From Micromonospora antibiotica (lineage in GTDB: Bacteria > Actinomycetota > Actinomycetes > Mycobacteriales > Micromonosporaceae): DNA of 64,000 nt. The first letter of the stretch is position 1; each line of letters starts with the position of its first letter. Under the pieces are notes generated by a model that did not search any database, was not told where the DNA came from, and saw only the letters and a list, made by a program, of their open reading frames with translations. Positions 31,478 through 39,773 of the stretch are shown piece by piece. The position numbers and the translations under genes are program-made. Where the stretch lies: positions 62,001 through 126,000 of the forward strand of contig NZ_JAGFWR010000010.1 in assembly GCF_017599305.1 (NCBI RefSeq), given 5' to 3'.

Positions 31478-33685
31478 TTGAGCGACACCACCGACGTGAC
31501 GTCGGATGTTTCCAACGTCGCTGGCGATGCCACCACCGCCGCCCCCGCCCGCCGTCGGCGCAGCGGCACCGGCCTGTCGGCGATGCTGCTGCCGGAGCTG
31601 CAGAGCCTGGCCGCGTCGCTCGGCATCTCCGGGACCGCCCGCATGCGCAAGGGCGAGCTGATCAGCGCGATCTCCGAGCGGCAGCAGGGCGGCGCCGCGA
31701 CCGGCACCCCTCGACCGCGGGCCGAGGTTGCTGCTGCGGCTGCCCCCGTCCGGGAGGAGGTGCGCGCCGAGGTGACCACCCCGGAGCGGGCCACCGAGCC
31801 GGCGTCGGCGACCCCTGCCGCCACCGGTGAGACCGAGGGTCGGACCCGGACCCGGCGCAGCCGGGCCAGCACCGCGGAGGCCCGGCCGGCCGCCGAGCCA
31901 CGGGCCGCCGAGGCCCGACCCGTCGAGACCCGTACCGAGGAGGCACCGGTCGAGGCCGGCGAGCGTCCCGAGCGGGCCGAGGGACGCAGCGGTCGGGACC
32001 GTGGCGAGCGGACCGGCGTGGACCGGGCCGAGCGGACCGGTAACGACCGTGGCGAGCGGGCCGGCAGCGACCGTGGTGAGCGGGCCGGCAGCGACCGGGT
32101 CGAGCGGACGGACAACGACCGCGCCGGCCGTACCGGTAACGACCGTGGCGAGCGGGCCGGTAACGACCGGGTCGAGCGGACCGGCAACGACCGGGCCGAG
32201 CGGACCGGCAACGACCGGGCCGAGCGGACCGGCAACGACCGGGCCGAGCGGACGGGCGGCGACCGTGGCGAGCGGGCCGAGCGCGGCGGCAACGAGCGGT
32301 CCGACCGGGGTGACCGCAACGACCGGGGCGACCGGGGCGAGCGGTCCGACCGCAACGACCGGGGCGACCGCTCGGGCGAGCGTGGTCAGCGCGACAACCG
32401 CGACGACTCGGATGACGACGAGGGCGGTGGCCGGCGGGGTCGGCGCAGCCGGTTCCGGGACCGCCGGCGTGGCCGGGGCGACCGGGTCGAGGGCGGCAAT
32501 GACAACGGCGGCGGCAGCCGTGAGCCGCAGGTCGGTGAGGACGAGGTGCTGGTCCCGGTGGCCGGGATCATCGACGTGCTCGACAACTACGCCTTCGTCC
32601 GGACCACCGGCTACCTGGCCGGCCCGAACGACGTGTACGTCTCCATGTCGCAGATCAAGAAGTACGGTCTGCGCCGGGGTGACGCGATCACGGGAGCCGT
32701 CCGGGCCACCCGGGACAGCAGCGCCAGCGGTGACCAGCGGCGGGACAAGTACAACCCGCTGGTCCGGTTGGACACCATCAACGGCATGGAGCCGGACGAG
32801 GCGAGGCGTCGTCCCGAGTTCTACAAGCTGACCCCGCTCTACCCGCAGGAGCGGTTGCGGCTGGAGACCGAGCCGCACATCCTGACCACCCGGGTGATCG
32901 ACCTGGTCATGCCGTTGGGCAAGGGGCAGCGGGCGCTGATCGTGTCGCCGCCCAAGGCCGGTAAGACGATGGTGCTCCAGGCGATCGCGAACGCGATCAC
33001 CCACAACAACCCGGAGTGCCACCTGATGGTGGTGCTGGTCGACGAGCGGCCCGAAGAGGTCACCGACATGCAGCGTTCGGTGAAGGGCGAGGTCATCGCG
33101 GCCACGTTCGACCGTCCGCCGCAGGACCACACCACGGTGGCGGAGTTGGCGATCGAGCGGGCCAAGCGCCTGGTCGAGCTGGGGCACGACGTGGTCGTGC
33201 TGCTCGACTCGGTGACCCGGCTCGGCCGGTCGTACAACCTGGCGGCGCCGGCCTCCGGGCGGATCATGTCCGGTGGTATCGACTCCACCGCGCTCTACCC
33301 GCCGAAGCGCTTCCTGGGTGCGGCCCGCAACATCGAGAACGGCGGATCGCTGACCATTCTCGCCACCGCGCTGGTGGAGACCGGATCGATGGCGGACACG
33401 GTCATCTTCGAGGAGTTCAAGGGCACCGGCAACGCGGAGCTGAAGCTGGACCGGAAGATCGCCGACAAGCGGACCTTCCCGGCGGTGGACGTCAGTTCCT
33501 CGGGTACCCGCAAGGAGGAGATCCTGCTCGCGCCGGAGGAGCTGGCCATCATCCACAAGCTCCGCAAGGTCCTGCACTCGCTGGACTCGCAGGCGGCGCT
33601 GGACCTGCTGCTCGACCGGCTCAAGCAGTCCCGCACCAACATCGAGTTCCTGATGCAGATCGCCAAGTCGACGCCGGGGGAGTGA
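31478..33685 (+). CDS. rho: Transcription termination factor Rho, with long disordered insert
   Basis: The 735-residue hexameric RNA helicase terminates transcription. The TTG start at 31478 is backed by GGGAAGG 6 nt upstream. Order: N-terminal Rho-N helical domain (LSAMLLPELQSLAASLGISG, RMRKGELISAI); a disordered region from about residue 75 to 345 rich in Arg, Asp, Glu and Gly; the RNA-binding cold-shock-like domain (DNYAFVRTTGYLAGPNDVYV); and the ATPase core with the P-loop IVSPPKAGKTMVLQAIA, Walker B VVVLLDSVTRLGRSYN, and a terminal motor region. The insert includes about twelve copies of an 8-residue unit (x-D-R-x-E-R-x-G). Actinobacterial Rho proteins often carry such inserts, but this repeat is unusually regular. 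Confidence 0.96.
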   Translation: MSDTTDVTSDVSNVAGDATTAAPARRRRSGTGLSAMLLPELQSLAASLGISGTARMRKGELISAISERQQGGAATGTPRPRAEVAAAAAPVREEVRAEVTTPERATEPASATPAATGETEGRTRTRRSRASTAEARPAAEPRAAEARPVETRTEEAPVEAGERPERAEGRSGRDRGERTGVDRAERTGNDRGERAGSDRGERAGSDRVERTDNDRAGRTGNDRGERAGNDRVERTGNDRAERTGNDRAERTGNDRAERTGGDRGERAERGGNERSDRGDRNDRGDRGERSDRNDRGDRSGERGQRDNRDDSDDDEGGGRRGRRSRFRDRRRGRGDRVEGGNDNGGGSREPQVGEDEVLVPVAGIIDVLDNYAFVRTTGYLAGPNDVYVSMSQIKKYGLRRGDAITGAVRATRDSSASGDQRRDKYNPLVRLDTINGMEPDEARRRPEFYKLTPLYPQERLRLETEPHILTTRVIDLVMPLGKGQRALIVSPPKAGKTMVLQAIANAITHNNPECHLMVVLVDERPEEVTDMQRSVKGEVIAATFDRPPQDHTTVAELAIERAKRLVELGHDVVVLLDSVTRLGRSYNLAAPASGRIMSGGIDSTALYPPKRFLGAARNIENGGSLTILATALVETGSMADTVIFEEFKGTGNAELKLDRKIADKRTFPAVDVSSSGTRKEEILLAPEELAIIHKLRKVLHSLDSQAALDLLLDRLKQSRTNIEFLMQIAKSTPGE
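31991..32280 (+). repeat. 24-bp coding repeat inside rho
   Basis: About twelve tandem 24-bp units encode variants of N-D-R-A-E-R-T-G. The three central copies (about 32188-32260) are nearly identical at the DNA level, which indicates recent duplication or gene conversion. Confidence 0.85.
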
Positions 33686-33703
33686 CCCCTCCCGGGTGAG
33701 ACC

Positions 33704-33744
33704 ACGACGAAGGGCACGGCCGCTCCGGTCGTGCCCTTCGTCGT
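33704..33744 (+). terminator. rho terminator
   Basis: ACGACGAAGGGCACG (33704-33718) pairs perfectly with CGTGCCCTTCGTCGT (33730-33744): a 15-bp stem with an 11-nt loop, 18 bp past the rho stop. Confidence 0.85.
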
Positions 33745-34198
33745 ACCCCCGGAGTCCTGTAGGTGGGAATCCCCGTCGGTGGACTTTTCTTTCGGCAGAC
33801 CTGGCAGCTCTTGAAAGTTGTGTGCGCCGCCGGGTTGACTGGAGGTGCGGTTCCCGGCCGATCCGGCCGGGCCGGCCACCGGAGGGCGGCGCAGACCTGG
33901 GGAGGCGTACGCCGCCCGGCGTCCGGCCGGGCGGGCTCCTGAACCTGGGGGAGGAGCCCGCCCGGCCGGTCGGTGCGCCGGGGCAGGAATGGTGGGCGCG
34001 AGCAGCGGGAATGCCGGGTGGTGGGCCGGCGTTACGACTGCCGGACCGATCGTGTGGCCCGCCCGTCGGGTCGGCTCACGCCCATGGCACACTGGTCAAT
34101 CGGCCACCGGTTCCGGTTCACGCCCGAGTCCGTCGCGCACCAGGCGACGGGGGATCAGCGGCGACCCGGCGACCACCTGACGAAAGGACCGAGGCGAC
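33745..34198. other. Intergenic region before rpmE
   Basis: No convincing gene is seen in these 450 bases. They hold a relatively A+T-rich segment (33780-33840: GGACTTTTCTTTCGG, CTCTTGAAAGTTGTGTG) that could contain the rpmE promoter, followed by G/C-rich sequence with no clear ORF. No Zur-box-like palindrome was recognised. Confidence 0.45.
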
Positions 34199-34423
34199 AT
34201 GAAGCCCAACATCCACCCGGAGTACACGACGACCGAGGTCAAGTGCTCCTGCGGCAACTCCTTCACGACCCGCAGCACCGCCAAGGGCGGTTCGATCTCG
34301 GTCGAGACCTGCAGCGCCTGCCACCCGTTCTACACCGGCAAGCAGCGCGTCCTCGACACCGCCGGCCGGGTCGCCAAGTTCCAGCAGAAGTACGCCAAGA
34401 TTCAGGCGAAGAAGGCCAAGTAG
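34199..34423 (+). CDS. rpmE: Ribosomal protein L31 (zinc-binding form)
   Basis: The 74-residue 50S subunit protein has the Cys-containing motifs KCSCGNSF and ETCSACHPFYTGKQ, which bind zinc in the C+ form of L31, and a basic C-terminus (KKAK). ATG 34199 is the usual start, with GAGG (34191-34194) upstream. The rho-rpmE-prfA order is typical for actinobacteria. Zinc-dependent replacement by a C- paralogue, as seen in Streptomyces, would need a second copy elsewhere. Confidence 0.97.
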   Translation: MKPNIHPEYTTTEVKCSCGNSFTTRSTAKGGSISVETCSACHPFYTGKQRVLDTAGRVAKFQQKYAKIQAKKAK

Positions 34424-34430
34424 CTCCACC

Positions 34431-34473
34431 GACGACGCCCGTGTCCGGCCCCGTGCCGGACGCGGGCGTCGTC
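34431..34473 (+). terminator. rpmE terminator
   Basis: A 19-bp stem (34431-34449 with 34455-34473; one G-U pair) has a 5-nt loop and lies 7 bp after the rpmE stop. Confidence 0.85.
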
Positions 34474-34537
34474 CGTTACGTCCTACTTTTCGCCTCAGCC
34501 TTCCCTCTGCACCGGATCCGTCGAAGGAGCCCCCCAC

Positions 34538-35626
34538 ATGAGCAGCGAGCGCCTGGCCGCCCTCCTCGACGAGTACGCCGAGCTGGAGAAGCGGCTGGCC
34601 GACCCGGCCATCCACGCCGACCAGAACACCGCCCGTCGGGTCGGTCGTCGTTACGCCGCGCTGGTGCCGCTGCACAAGGCCGCCGACGAGCTGGCGCAGA
34701 CCCGCGCCGACCTGGTCGCGGCCCGGGAGCTGGCAGCCGAGGACCCGGCGTTCGCCGATGAGGCGGACTCCATCGCGGCGACCCTGCCGGCACTGGAGGA
34801 GCGGCTGGCCGAGCTGCTGATCCCCCGGGACCCGCACGACGCCAAGGACGTGATCATCGAGATCAAGGCCGGCGAGGGCGGCGAGGAGTCCGCGCTGTTC
34901 GCCGGGGACCTGCTGCGGATGTACACCCGCTACGCCGAGCGGCACGGGTGGCTGACCGAGGTGATCGACGCGCAGGACTCCGACCTCGGCGGGGTCAAGG
35001 ACGTCTCGTTGGCGATCAAGACCAAGGGGGTCCCGGACGGCGGCAACGGCGTCTGGTCCCGGCTGAAGTGGGAGGGTGGCGTGCACCGGGTCCAGCGGGT
35101 CCCGGTCACCGAGTCGCAGGGCCGCATCCACACCAGCGCGGCCGGCGTCCTGGTGCTGCCCGAGGCCGAGGACGTCGACGTCACCATCGACCCCAACGAG
35201 CTGCGCATCGACGTGTTCCGCTCGTCCGGGCCGGGCGGCCAGTCGGTGAACACCACCGACTCGGCGGTACGGATCACCCACCTGCCGACCGGGGTGGTGG
35301 TCTCCTGCCAGAACGAGAAGTCCCAACTGCAGAACCGGGAGCAGGCGATGCGCATCCTGCGGGCCCGGTTGCTGGCGGTGGCCCAGGAACAGGCCGACGC
35401 CGCCGCCTCGGACGCCCGCCGGGCGCAGGTGCGCACCGTGGACCGTTCGGAGCGGATCCGCACCTACAACTTCCCGCAGAACCGGATCACCGACCACCGG
35501 ATCGGCTACACGGCGTACAACCTCGACCTGGCGCTCGCCGGGGAACTGGACGGGGTCCTCGACGCCCTCACCGAGGCCGACCGGGCCGCCCGGCTGGCCG
35601 GCGACACCGAGCTGACCCGCCGCTGA
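34538..35626 (+). CDS. prfA: Peptide chain release factor 1
   Basis: The 362-residue factor releases nascent chains at UAA and UAG. The catalytic GGQ lies in [20 protein letters not shown], and the stop-codon recognition region (including the PxT-type loop of RF1) lies upstream near [20 protein letters not shown]. Length is normal. The cognate GGQ methyltransferase gene prmC lies downstream, separated by the oppositely oriented GGDEF gene. Confidence 0.97.
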   Translation: MSSERLAALLDEYAELEKRLADPAIHADQNTARRVGRRYAALVPLHKAADELAQTRADLVAARELAAEDPAFADEADSIAATLPALEERLAELLIPRDPHDAKDVIIEIKAGEGGEESALFAGDLLRMYTRYAERHGWLTEVIDAQDSDLGGVKDVSLAIKTKGVPDGGNGVWSRLKWEGGVHRVQRVPVTESQGRIHTSAAGVLVLPEAEDVDVTIDPNELRIDVFRSSGPGGQSVNTTDSAVRITHLPTGVVVSCQNEKSQLQNREQAMRILRARLLAVAQEQADAAASDARRAQVRTVDRSERIRTYNFPQNRITDHRIGYTAYNLDLALAGELDGVLDALTEADRAARLAGDTELTRR

Positions 35627-35640
35627 CCGCGCCCCGCCAC

Positions 35641-35666
35641 CGGCGGGCCCGGCACCGGGCCCGCCG
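35641..35666 (+). terminator. prfA terminator hairpin
   Basis: CGGCGGGCCCGG (35641-35652) and CCGGGCCCGCCG (35655-35666) form a compact hairpin 15 bp after prfA; it may also serve the convergent GGDEF gene. Confidence 0.65.
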
Positions 35667-35703
35667 TTACCGGGCCGGGTCACCCGGGCCGTCCCCGGCG
35701 CGG

Positions 35704-37314
35704 TCAGGAGGCGCGGGTGCGGTTCTTGGCCCGCAGCATCTCCCGGTCGGCGATCTCGAACGCGGCGCCGAGGGCGTCGCGTAGCGCGGTCCCGGTGCCG
35801 CTGACCTCGGCGAAGCCGATGCTCAACCCGACCGGAGTGCCGGGCACCAGCGACTCCCAGTCCTCGGTGCGCACGGCCGCGTCGATCCGGCGGGTCACCT
35901 CGGCGGCCTCGGCCATGCCGGCCCCGGAGAGCACCACCACGAACTCGTCGCCGCCGTAGCGGGCCACGAAGTCGCCCCGGCGCATCACCCGGTTGATCAC
36001 CCCGGCGATGCGTTGCAGCACCAGGTCGCCGGAGTGGTGGCCGTGGTGGGTGTTGACCGCCTTGAAGCCGTCCAGGTCGCAGACGCCGATCACCACCCGC
36101 TCGCCCCGGGACACCACCGAGGCGATGTGCCGCTCCAACTGACGCCGGTTGGGCAGCCCGGTGAGCGGGTCGGTCAGCGCCTCACCCTCGTAGCGGGCCG
36201 CCTCCCGGCGCATCTCCTCGTGGTCGATGCGCAACGCGATGCCGTCGATGTAGACGTCCCGCAGCCGGTCGTTGCGCTGCCCGGCCAGCCGGAACGCCAT
36301 CCGGTCGGCGCGGTGCGCGGCGGCGTGGTCACCGGCCCGGGAGAAGGCGATGCTGCGCAGCCGGGACGGTTCCGCCGCGCCGAGCGTCTCGGCCGACACC
36401 CGGGCCGAGTCCAGTCGGGTGATCGCCTCGATCGGGCGTCCGTCGGCGACCGCCAGGCAGACATGGCCGAGTTGCCGCATGTCCCGGGCCCGGGCGCTGT
36501 CCCCGCTGTGGTCGAGCAGTCGGGCCGGCTCCGGGCCGACCGGCACCGGATCGCCGAGCGCCGCCCGGCGGACCGCCGCGTAGCCGTACGCGGCGAGGCT
36601 GCTCGGGCGCAGCCGGTCGGCCCGGCCGTCGGCGACGAACCGCGCCAGGTCGGCCGCGATGTCGCGGAGCACCCGCAGGCAGCCGTCGCTGTCCCCGTTG
36701 TGGTCCAGGGCGACGGCGTTGCGCAGCCGGATGCCCGGGGCGGCGAAGGTCTCCTCGGGGATGCCGGCGGCGGCACCGTGCTGGCGGGCCCGTTCGATCG
36801 CGCCCAACGCGTGACCGTGGAAGCTCAGGTAGGAGTAGGCCATCGCCAGGTCGTGCCAGCCCCAGGCGGTGTCCCGGTCCCGGTCCTCCGCCGCCTTGAG
36901 CGCCCGCGAGGCCCGGACCAGGTGCATGACGCAGCGGTCCAGGGCGCCCTGGTGGTGCGCGGCCAACGCGGCCAGCGCGTTGAGGTGCCCGTGCAGGTAG
37001 GGCTCGGGGAGGTCCCGCACGGCCCCGGACGCCTCCTCGATGGCCCGGGTGAACTCGGCCGTCCGGCCGAGGTTGATCAGCGCGCAGAGCCGCTGCACCA
37101 GCGCGTCGGCCTTCGTGTACGGGTCGGCGGTGGTGCGCAGCACCCGGTCGAGGACCCCGACCGCCTCGGCCGAGCGGCTGGCCTCCTGGAGGTCGCGGGC
37201 ATGGGTCAGGGCGTCAACCTGGTCATCGACCCGGTCGAGCCACCCCACCTGGCGAACCTCCCGTCGGTGTGCGCCCGGCCGCACCCACTCGTGGCGCGGC
37301 CGACGACGCCTCAT
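35704..37314 (-). CDS. GGDEF domain diguanylate cyclase with TPR-like sensor region
   Basis: The 536-residue cytoplasmic protein has about 370 N-terminal residues of helical repeats resembling TPR (AVGVLDRVLRTTADPYTKAD; AIERARQHGAAAGIPEETFA) and a C-terminal GGDEF domain. The domain starts LTDPLTGLPNRRQLERH and has an intact catalytic motif GGDEF (454-458). The allosteric I-site RxxD (RRGD, 445-448) sits five residues before it. It is therefore predicted to make c-di-GMP from GTP and be product-inhibited. No EAL domain is present. The start is ATG 37314; it is divergent from prmC with only 9 bp between starts. Confidence 0.9.
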   Translation of the reverse strand: MRRRRPRHEWVRPGAHRREVRQVGWLDRVDDQVDALTHARDLQEASRSAEAVGVLDRVLRTTADPYTKADALVQRLCALINLGRTAEFTRAIEEASGAVRDLPEPYLHGHLNALAALAAHHQGALDRCVMHLVRASRALKAAEDRDRDTAWGWHDLAMAYSYLSFHGHALGAIERARQHGAAAGIPEETFAAPGIRLRNAVALDHNGDSDGCLRVLRDIAADLARFVADGRADRLRPSSLAAYGYAAVRRAALGDPVPVGPEPARLLDHSGDSARARDMRQLGHVCLAVADGRPIEAITRLDSARVSAETLGAAEPSRLRSIAFSRAGDHAAAHRADRMAFRLAGQRNDRLRDVYIDGIALRIDHEEMRREAARYEGEALTDPLTGLPNRRQLERHIASVVSRGERVVIGVCDLDGFKAVNTHHGHHSGDLVLQRIAGVINRVMRRGDFVARYGGDEFVVVLSGAGMAEAAEVTRRIDAAVRTEDWESLVPGTPVGLSIGFAEVSGTGTALRDALGAAFEIADREMLRAKNRTRAS

Positions 37315-37323
37315 GATTATGGC

Positions 37324-38271
37324 GTGACCTCACTCCCGCGCCACCCGTCCGAAGGGACAGAACGCGAGCGGACTTCGCCCGTGGTGGCCCGAGCCGCCCG
37401 TACCCTCGCCGCCGCCGGGGTGGCGTCGGCCCGCGCCGAGGCGGAGCAGCTCGCCGCGTACGTGCTGGAGGTGCCCCGGGGGCGGCTCGTGCTGTCCGAC
37501 GGCTTCACCCACGCCCAGCGGACCCGCTACGAGGCGCTGGTGGCCCGGCGGGCCGACCGTGAGCCGTTGCAGCACCTGACCGGCCGGGCCGGTTTCCGGC
37601 ACCTGGAGCTGGCGGTCGGGCCGGGGGTCTTCGTGCCCCGCCCGGAGACGGAGCTGCTGGCGGGCTGGGGGATCGAGCGGGCGCTGACCCGGGACGCCCC
37701 GGTGGTGGTCGACCTGTGCAGCGGTTCGGGGGCGATCGCGCTGGCGGTGGCCCAGGAGGTGCCGGCGGCCCGGGTGGTGGCGGTGGAGCGGTCCCCGGCC
37801 GCGTTGGGCTGGCTGCGCCGCAACGCCGCCGAGCGGGCCGCCGCCGGGGACCGGCCGGTCGAGGTGGTGGTGGCCGACGTCACCGGTGCGGGGCTGCTCG
37901 CCGACCTGGTCGGCGCGGTGGACGTGCTGCTGTGCAACCCGCCGTACGTGCCGCGTGCGGTGGCGGTCCCGCCGGAGGTCGCCGGCTACGACCCGGACGA
38001 GGCGGTGTTCGGCGGGGCGGACGGGTTGACGGTGTTGCGGCCGGTGCTGCGCCGGGCGGCCGAACTGCTGCGACCCGGGGGTGAGCTGGGCGTCGAGCAC
38101 GACGACACGCACGGCGCGGCGGTGCCGGCGCTGCTCACCGCCGACGGCCGGTACGCGGCGGTGCGGGCCCACCGGGACCTGGCCGGGCGGGCCCGGTTCG
38201 CCACCGCGTCCCGCCGGTCGGACGGCCCGCACGCCGTCCGGGCGTCGGCGTGGCAGACTGGCTCCTCGTGA
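37324..38271 (+). CDS. prmC: Release factor glutamine methyltransferase
   Basis: The 315-residue SAM enzyme methylates the Gln of the GGQ motif in RF1/RF2. The N-terminal helical domain is followed by the SAM loop VVVDLCSGSGAIALAVAQEV and the signature VLLCNPPYVPRA (NPPY). The GTG at 37324 starts just after the divergent GGDEF gene. The stop overlaps the start of the tsaC-like gene. Confidence 0.93.
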   Translation: MTSLPRHPSEGTERERTSPVVARAARTLAAAGVASARAEAEQLAAYVLEVPRGRLVLSDGFTHAQRTRYEALVARRADREPLQHLTGRAGFRHLELAVGPGVFVPRPETELLAGWGIERALTRDAPVVVDLCSGSGAIALAVAQEVPAARVVAVERSPAALGWLRRNAAERAAAGDRPVEVVVADVTGAGLLADLVGAVDVLLCNPPYVPRAVAVPPEVAGYDPDEAVFGGADGLTVLRPVLRRAAELLRPGGELGVEHDDTHGAAVPALLTADGRYAAVRAHRDLAGRARFATASRRSDGPHAVRASAWQTGSS

Positions 38272-38915
38272 TGCTCTACGACTGTCGGTCGCCCGCCGAC
38301 CGGGACCGCGGTGTCGCCGCGGCGATCGAGGCGGTCAAGAACGGCGAGCTGGTCGTTCTGCCCACCGACACGGTCTACGGGATCGGCGCGGACGCGTTCA
38401 CCCCGTACGCGGTGAAGGCCCTCTCCGATGCCCGGGGCGGCAGCCAGGCGGCGCCGCCGGTGTTGATCGGTTCCCGGCACACCCTCGACGGCCTGGTCTT
38501 CTCGCTGCCCAAGGCGGCCCGTGACCTGGTCGAGGCGTTCTGGCCGGGGGCGCTGACCATCGTGGTGGAGCACTCGCCGAGCCTCGCCTGGGACCTGGGC
38601 GACGCCAGCGGGACGGTCGCGGTGCGGATGCCGTTGCACCCGGTGGCGCTGGAGGTGCTGCGGGAGACCGGCCCGATGGCGGTGGCCTCGGCCAACAAGG
38701 TGGGCCAGCCGGCGGCACTGACCGCCGAGCAGGCCCGCGACCAGCTCAGCTACTCGGTGCGGGTCTATCTGGAGGCCGGGGAGTGCCCCGATCCGGTGCC
38801 GAGCACCATCGTCGACCTGACCGCCGAGGTGCCCCGGCTGCTCCGGGTCGGCGCGATCAACCTGGACCAGCTCCGTGACGTGGCGCCGGACATCCTCGAC
38901 GAGCGGGGAGCCTGA
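38271..38915 (+). CDS. tsaC: L-threonylcarbamoyladenylate synthase (Sua5/YciO/YrdC)
   Basis: The 214-residue single-domain enzyme makes threonylcarbamoyl-AMP from threonine, bicarbonate and ATP for the t6A modification of tRNAs. Motifs: NGELVVLPTDTVYGIGADAF (the conserved P-T-E/D-T-x-Y-G-[LI]), FWPGALTIVVEHS, TVAVRMPLHPVALEVL and ASANKVGQPAALTAEQARDQ. ATG 38271 overlaps the prmC stop by one base (TGATG); a GTG at 38268 is an alternative. Confidence 0.93.
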   Translation: MLYDCRSPADRDRGVAAAIEAVKNGELVVLPTDTVYGIGADAFTPYAVKALSDARGGSQAAPPVLIGSRHTLDGLVFSLPKAARDLVEAFWPGALTIVVEHSPSLAWDLGDASGTVAVRMPLHPVALEVLRETGPMAVASANKVGQPAALTAEQARDQLSYSVRVYLEAGECPDPVPSTIVDLTAEVPRLLRVGAINLDQLRDVAPDILDERGA

Positions 38916-39527
38916 GTGCCGCCGTTCACCGTCCTGCACGTCTGCATGGGCAACATCTGCCGGTCCCCGATGGCCGAGCGGTTGCTGGTGCTCGCCGTCC
39001 GCGAGCGGTTGGGCCGGCTCGGCGTCGACCCGGCCGGCTCGGACGCGTTGCTGCACAGCCACAGCGCCGGCACCGGCGGCTGGCACGCGGGGGAGGAGAT
39101 GAACCCGCCCGCCGCCCGGCAGGTGCTGGGCCGCGGTGGTGACGTGGACGGGTTCGCCGCCCGCAAGCTGCGTTCCGACCTGATCGACGCCGCCGACCTC
39201 GTCCTCACCGCCACCGCCGACCAGCAGGAGTACGTGGTGGCGTTGCGCCCGGACGCGGCCGGTCGCACCTTCGTGCTGGGGGAGTTCGGCCGGCTGCTCG
39301 CCACGGTGGAGGTGGCCGCCCTGCCATCGGCCCAGGCCACCCCGGACGCCGTGTACGCCCGGGGGGTGGCCCTGGCGGCGGCGGTCGACGCGGCCCGGCA
39401 GGGGGCGGCCTCGTTGCACTCCGACGACCTGGACGATCCGTGGGGCCGGGGTGACCAGTGCTTCAGCCGGGTGGCCGACGAGATCGAGGAGACGGTGCAC
39501 CCGCTCGCCTCGGCACTGCTGCCCTGA
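38916..39527 (+). CDS. Low-molecular-weight protein tyrosine phosphatase
   Basis: The 203-residue enzyme has the P-loop C-x5-R-S in HVCMGNICRSPMAERLL, near the N-terminus, and the general-acid Asp in SDDLDDPWGRGD. Such enzymes remove phosphate from Tyr residues and in actinobacteria influence development and secretion. It is longer than minimal LMW-PTPs (about 160) because of inserts. The GTG start directly abuts the tsaC stop (TGAGTG), so prmC-tsaC-PTP form one operon. Confidence 0.88.
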   Translation: MPPFTVLHVCMGNICRSPMAERLLVLAVRERLGRLGVDPAGSDALLHSHSAGTGGWHAGEEMNPPAARQVLGRGGDVDGFAARKLRSDLIDAADLVLTATADQQEYVVALRPDAAGRTFVLGEFGRLLATVEVAALPSAQATPDAVYARGVALAAAVDAARQGAASLHSDDLDDPWGRGDQCFSRVADEIEETVHPLASALLP

Positions 39528-39575
39528 TCTTCTCGCTGCGCCGGCTTCCGGTCTTCTCGCTGCGCCGGCTTCCGG
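39528..39575. repeat. 24-bp direct duplication just after a stop codon
   Basis: The 24-bp unit TCTTCTCGCTGCGCCGGCTT-CCGG occurs twice without a gap (39528-39551, 39552-39575), starting with the base right after the PTP stop codon. Confidence 0.85.
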
Positions 39576-39773
39576 GCGGGGCGCCGGACTCCCGGCCGCG
39601 CCGGTTGCGGCGGGTGGCGGTGCCGGTCTCCTGCGGGTGATGGGTGCGGCGTGTCCCGCAGTGCGCGCCGTGTCCTTCTCGCGATCTTCCTCCGGTTTCG
39701 GGGAAAGATGAGAGTTCGGGTGGTTTTGCGGGTCATGCTGAACGGGTCCTGACGACTCCTGCGGGGAGCACTG

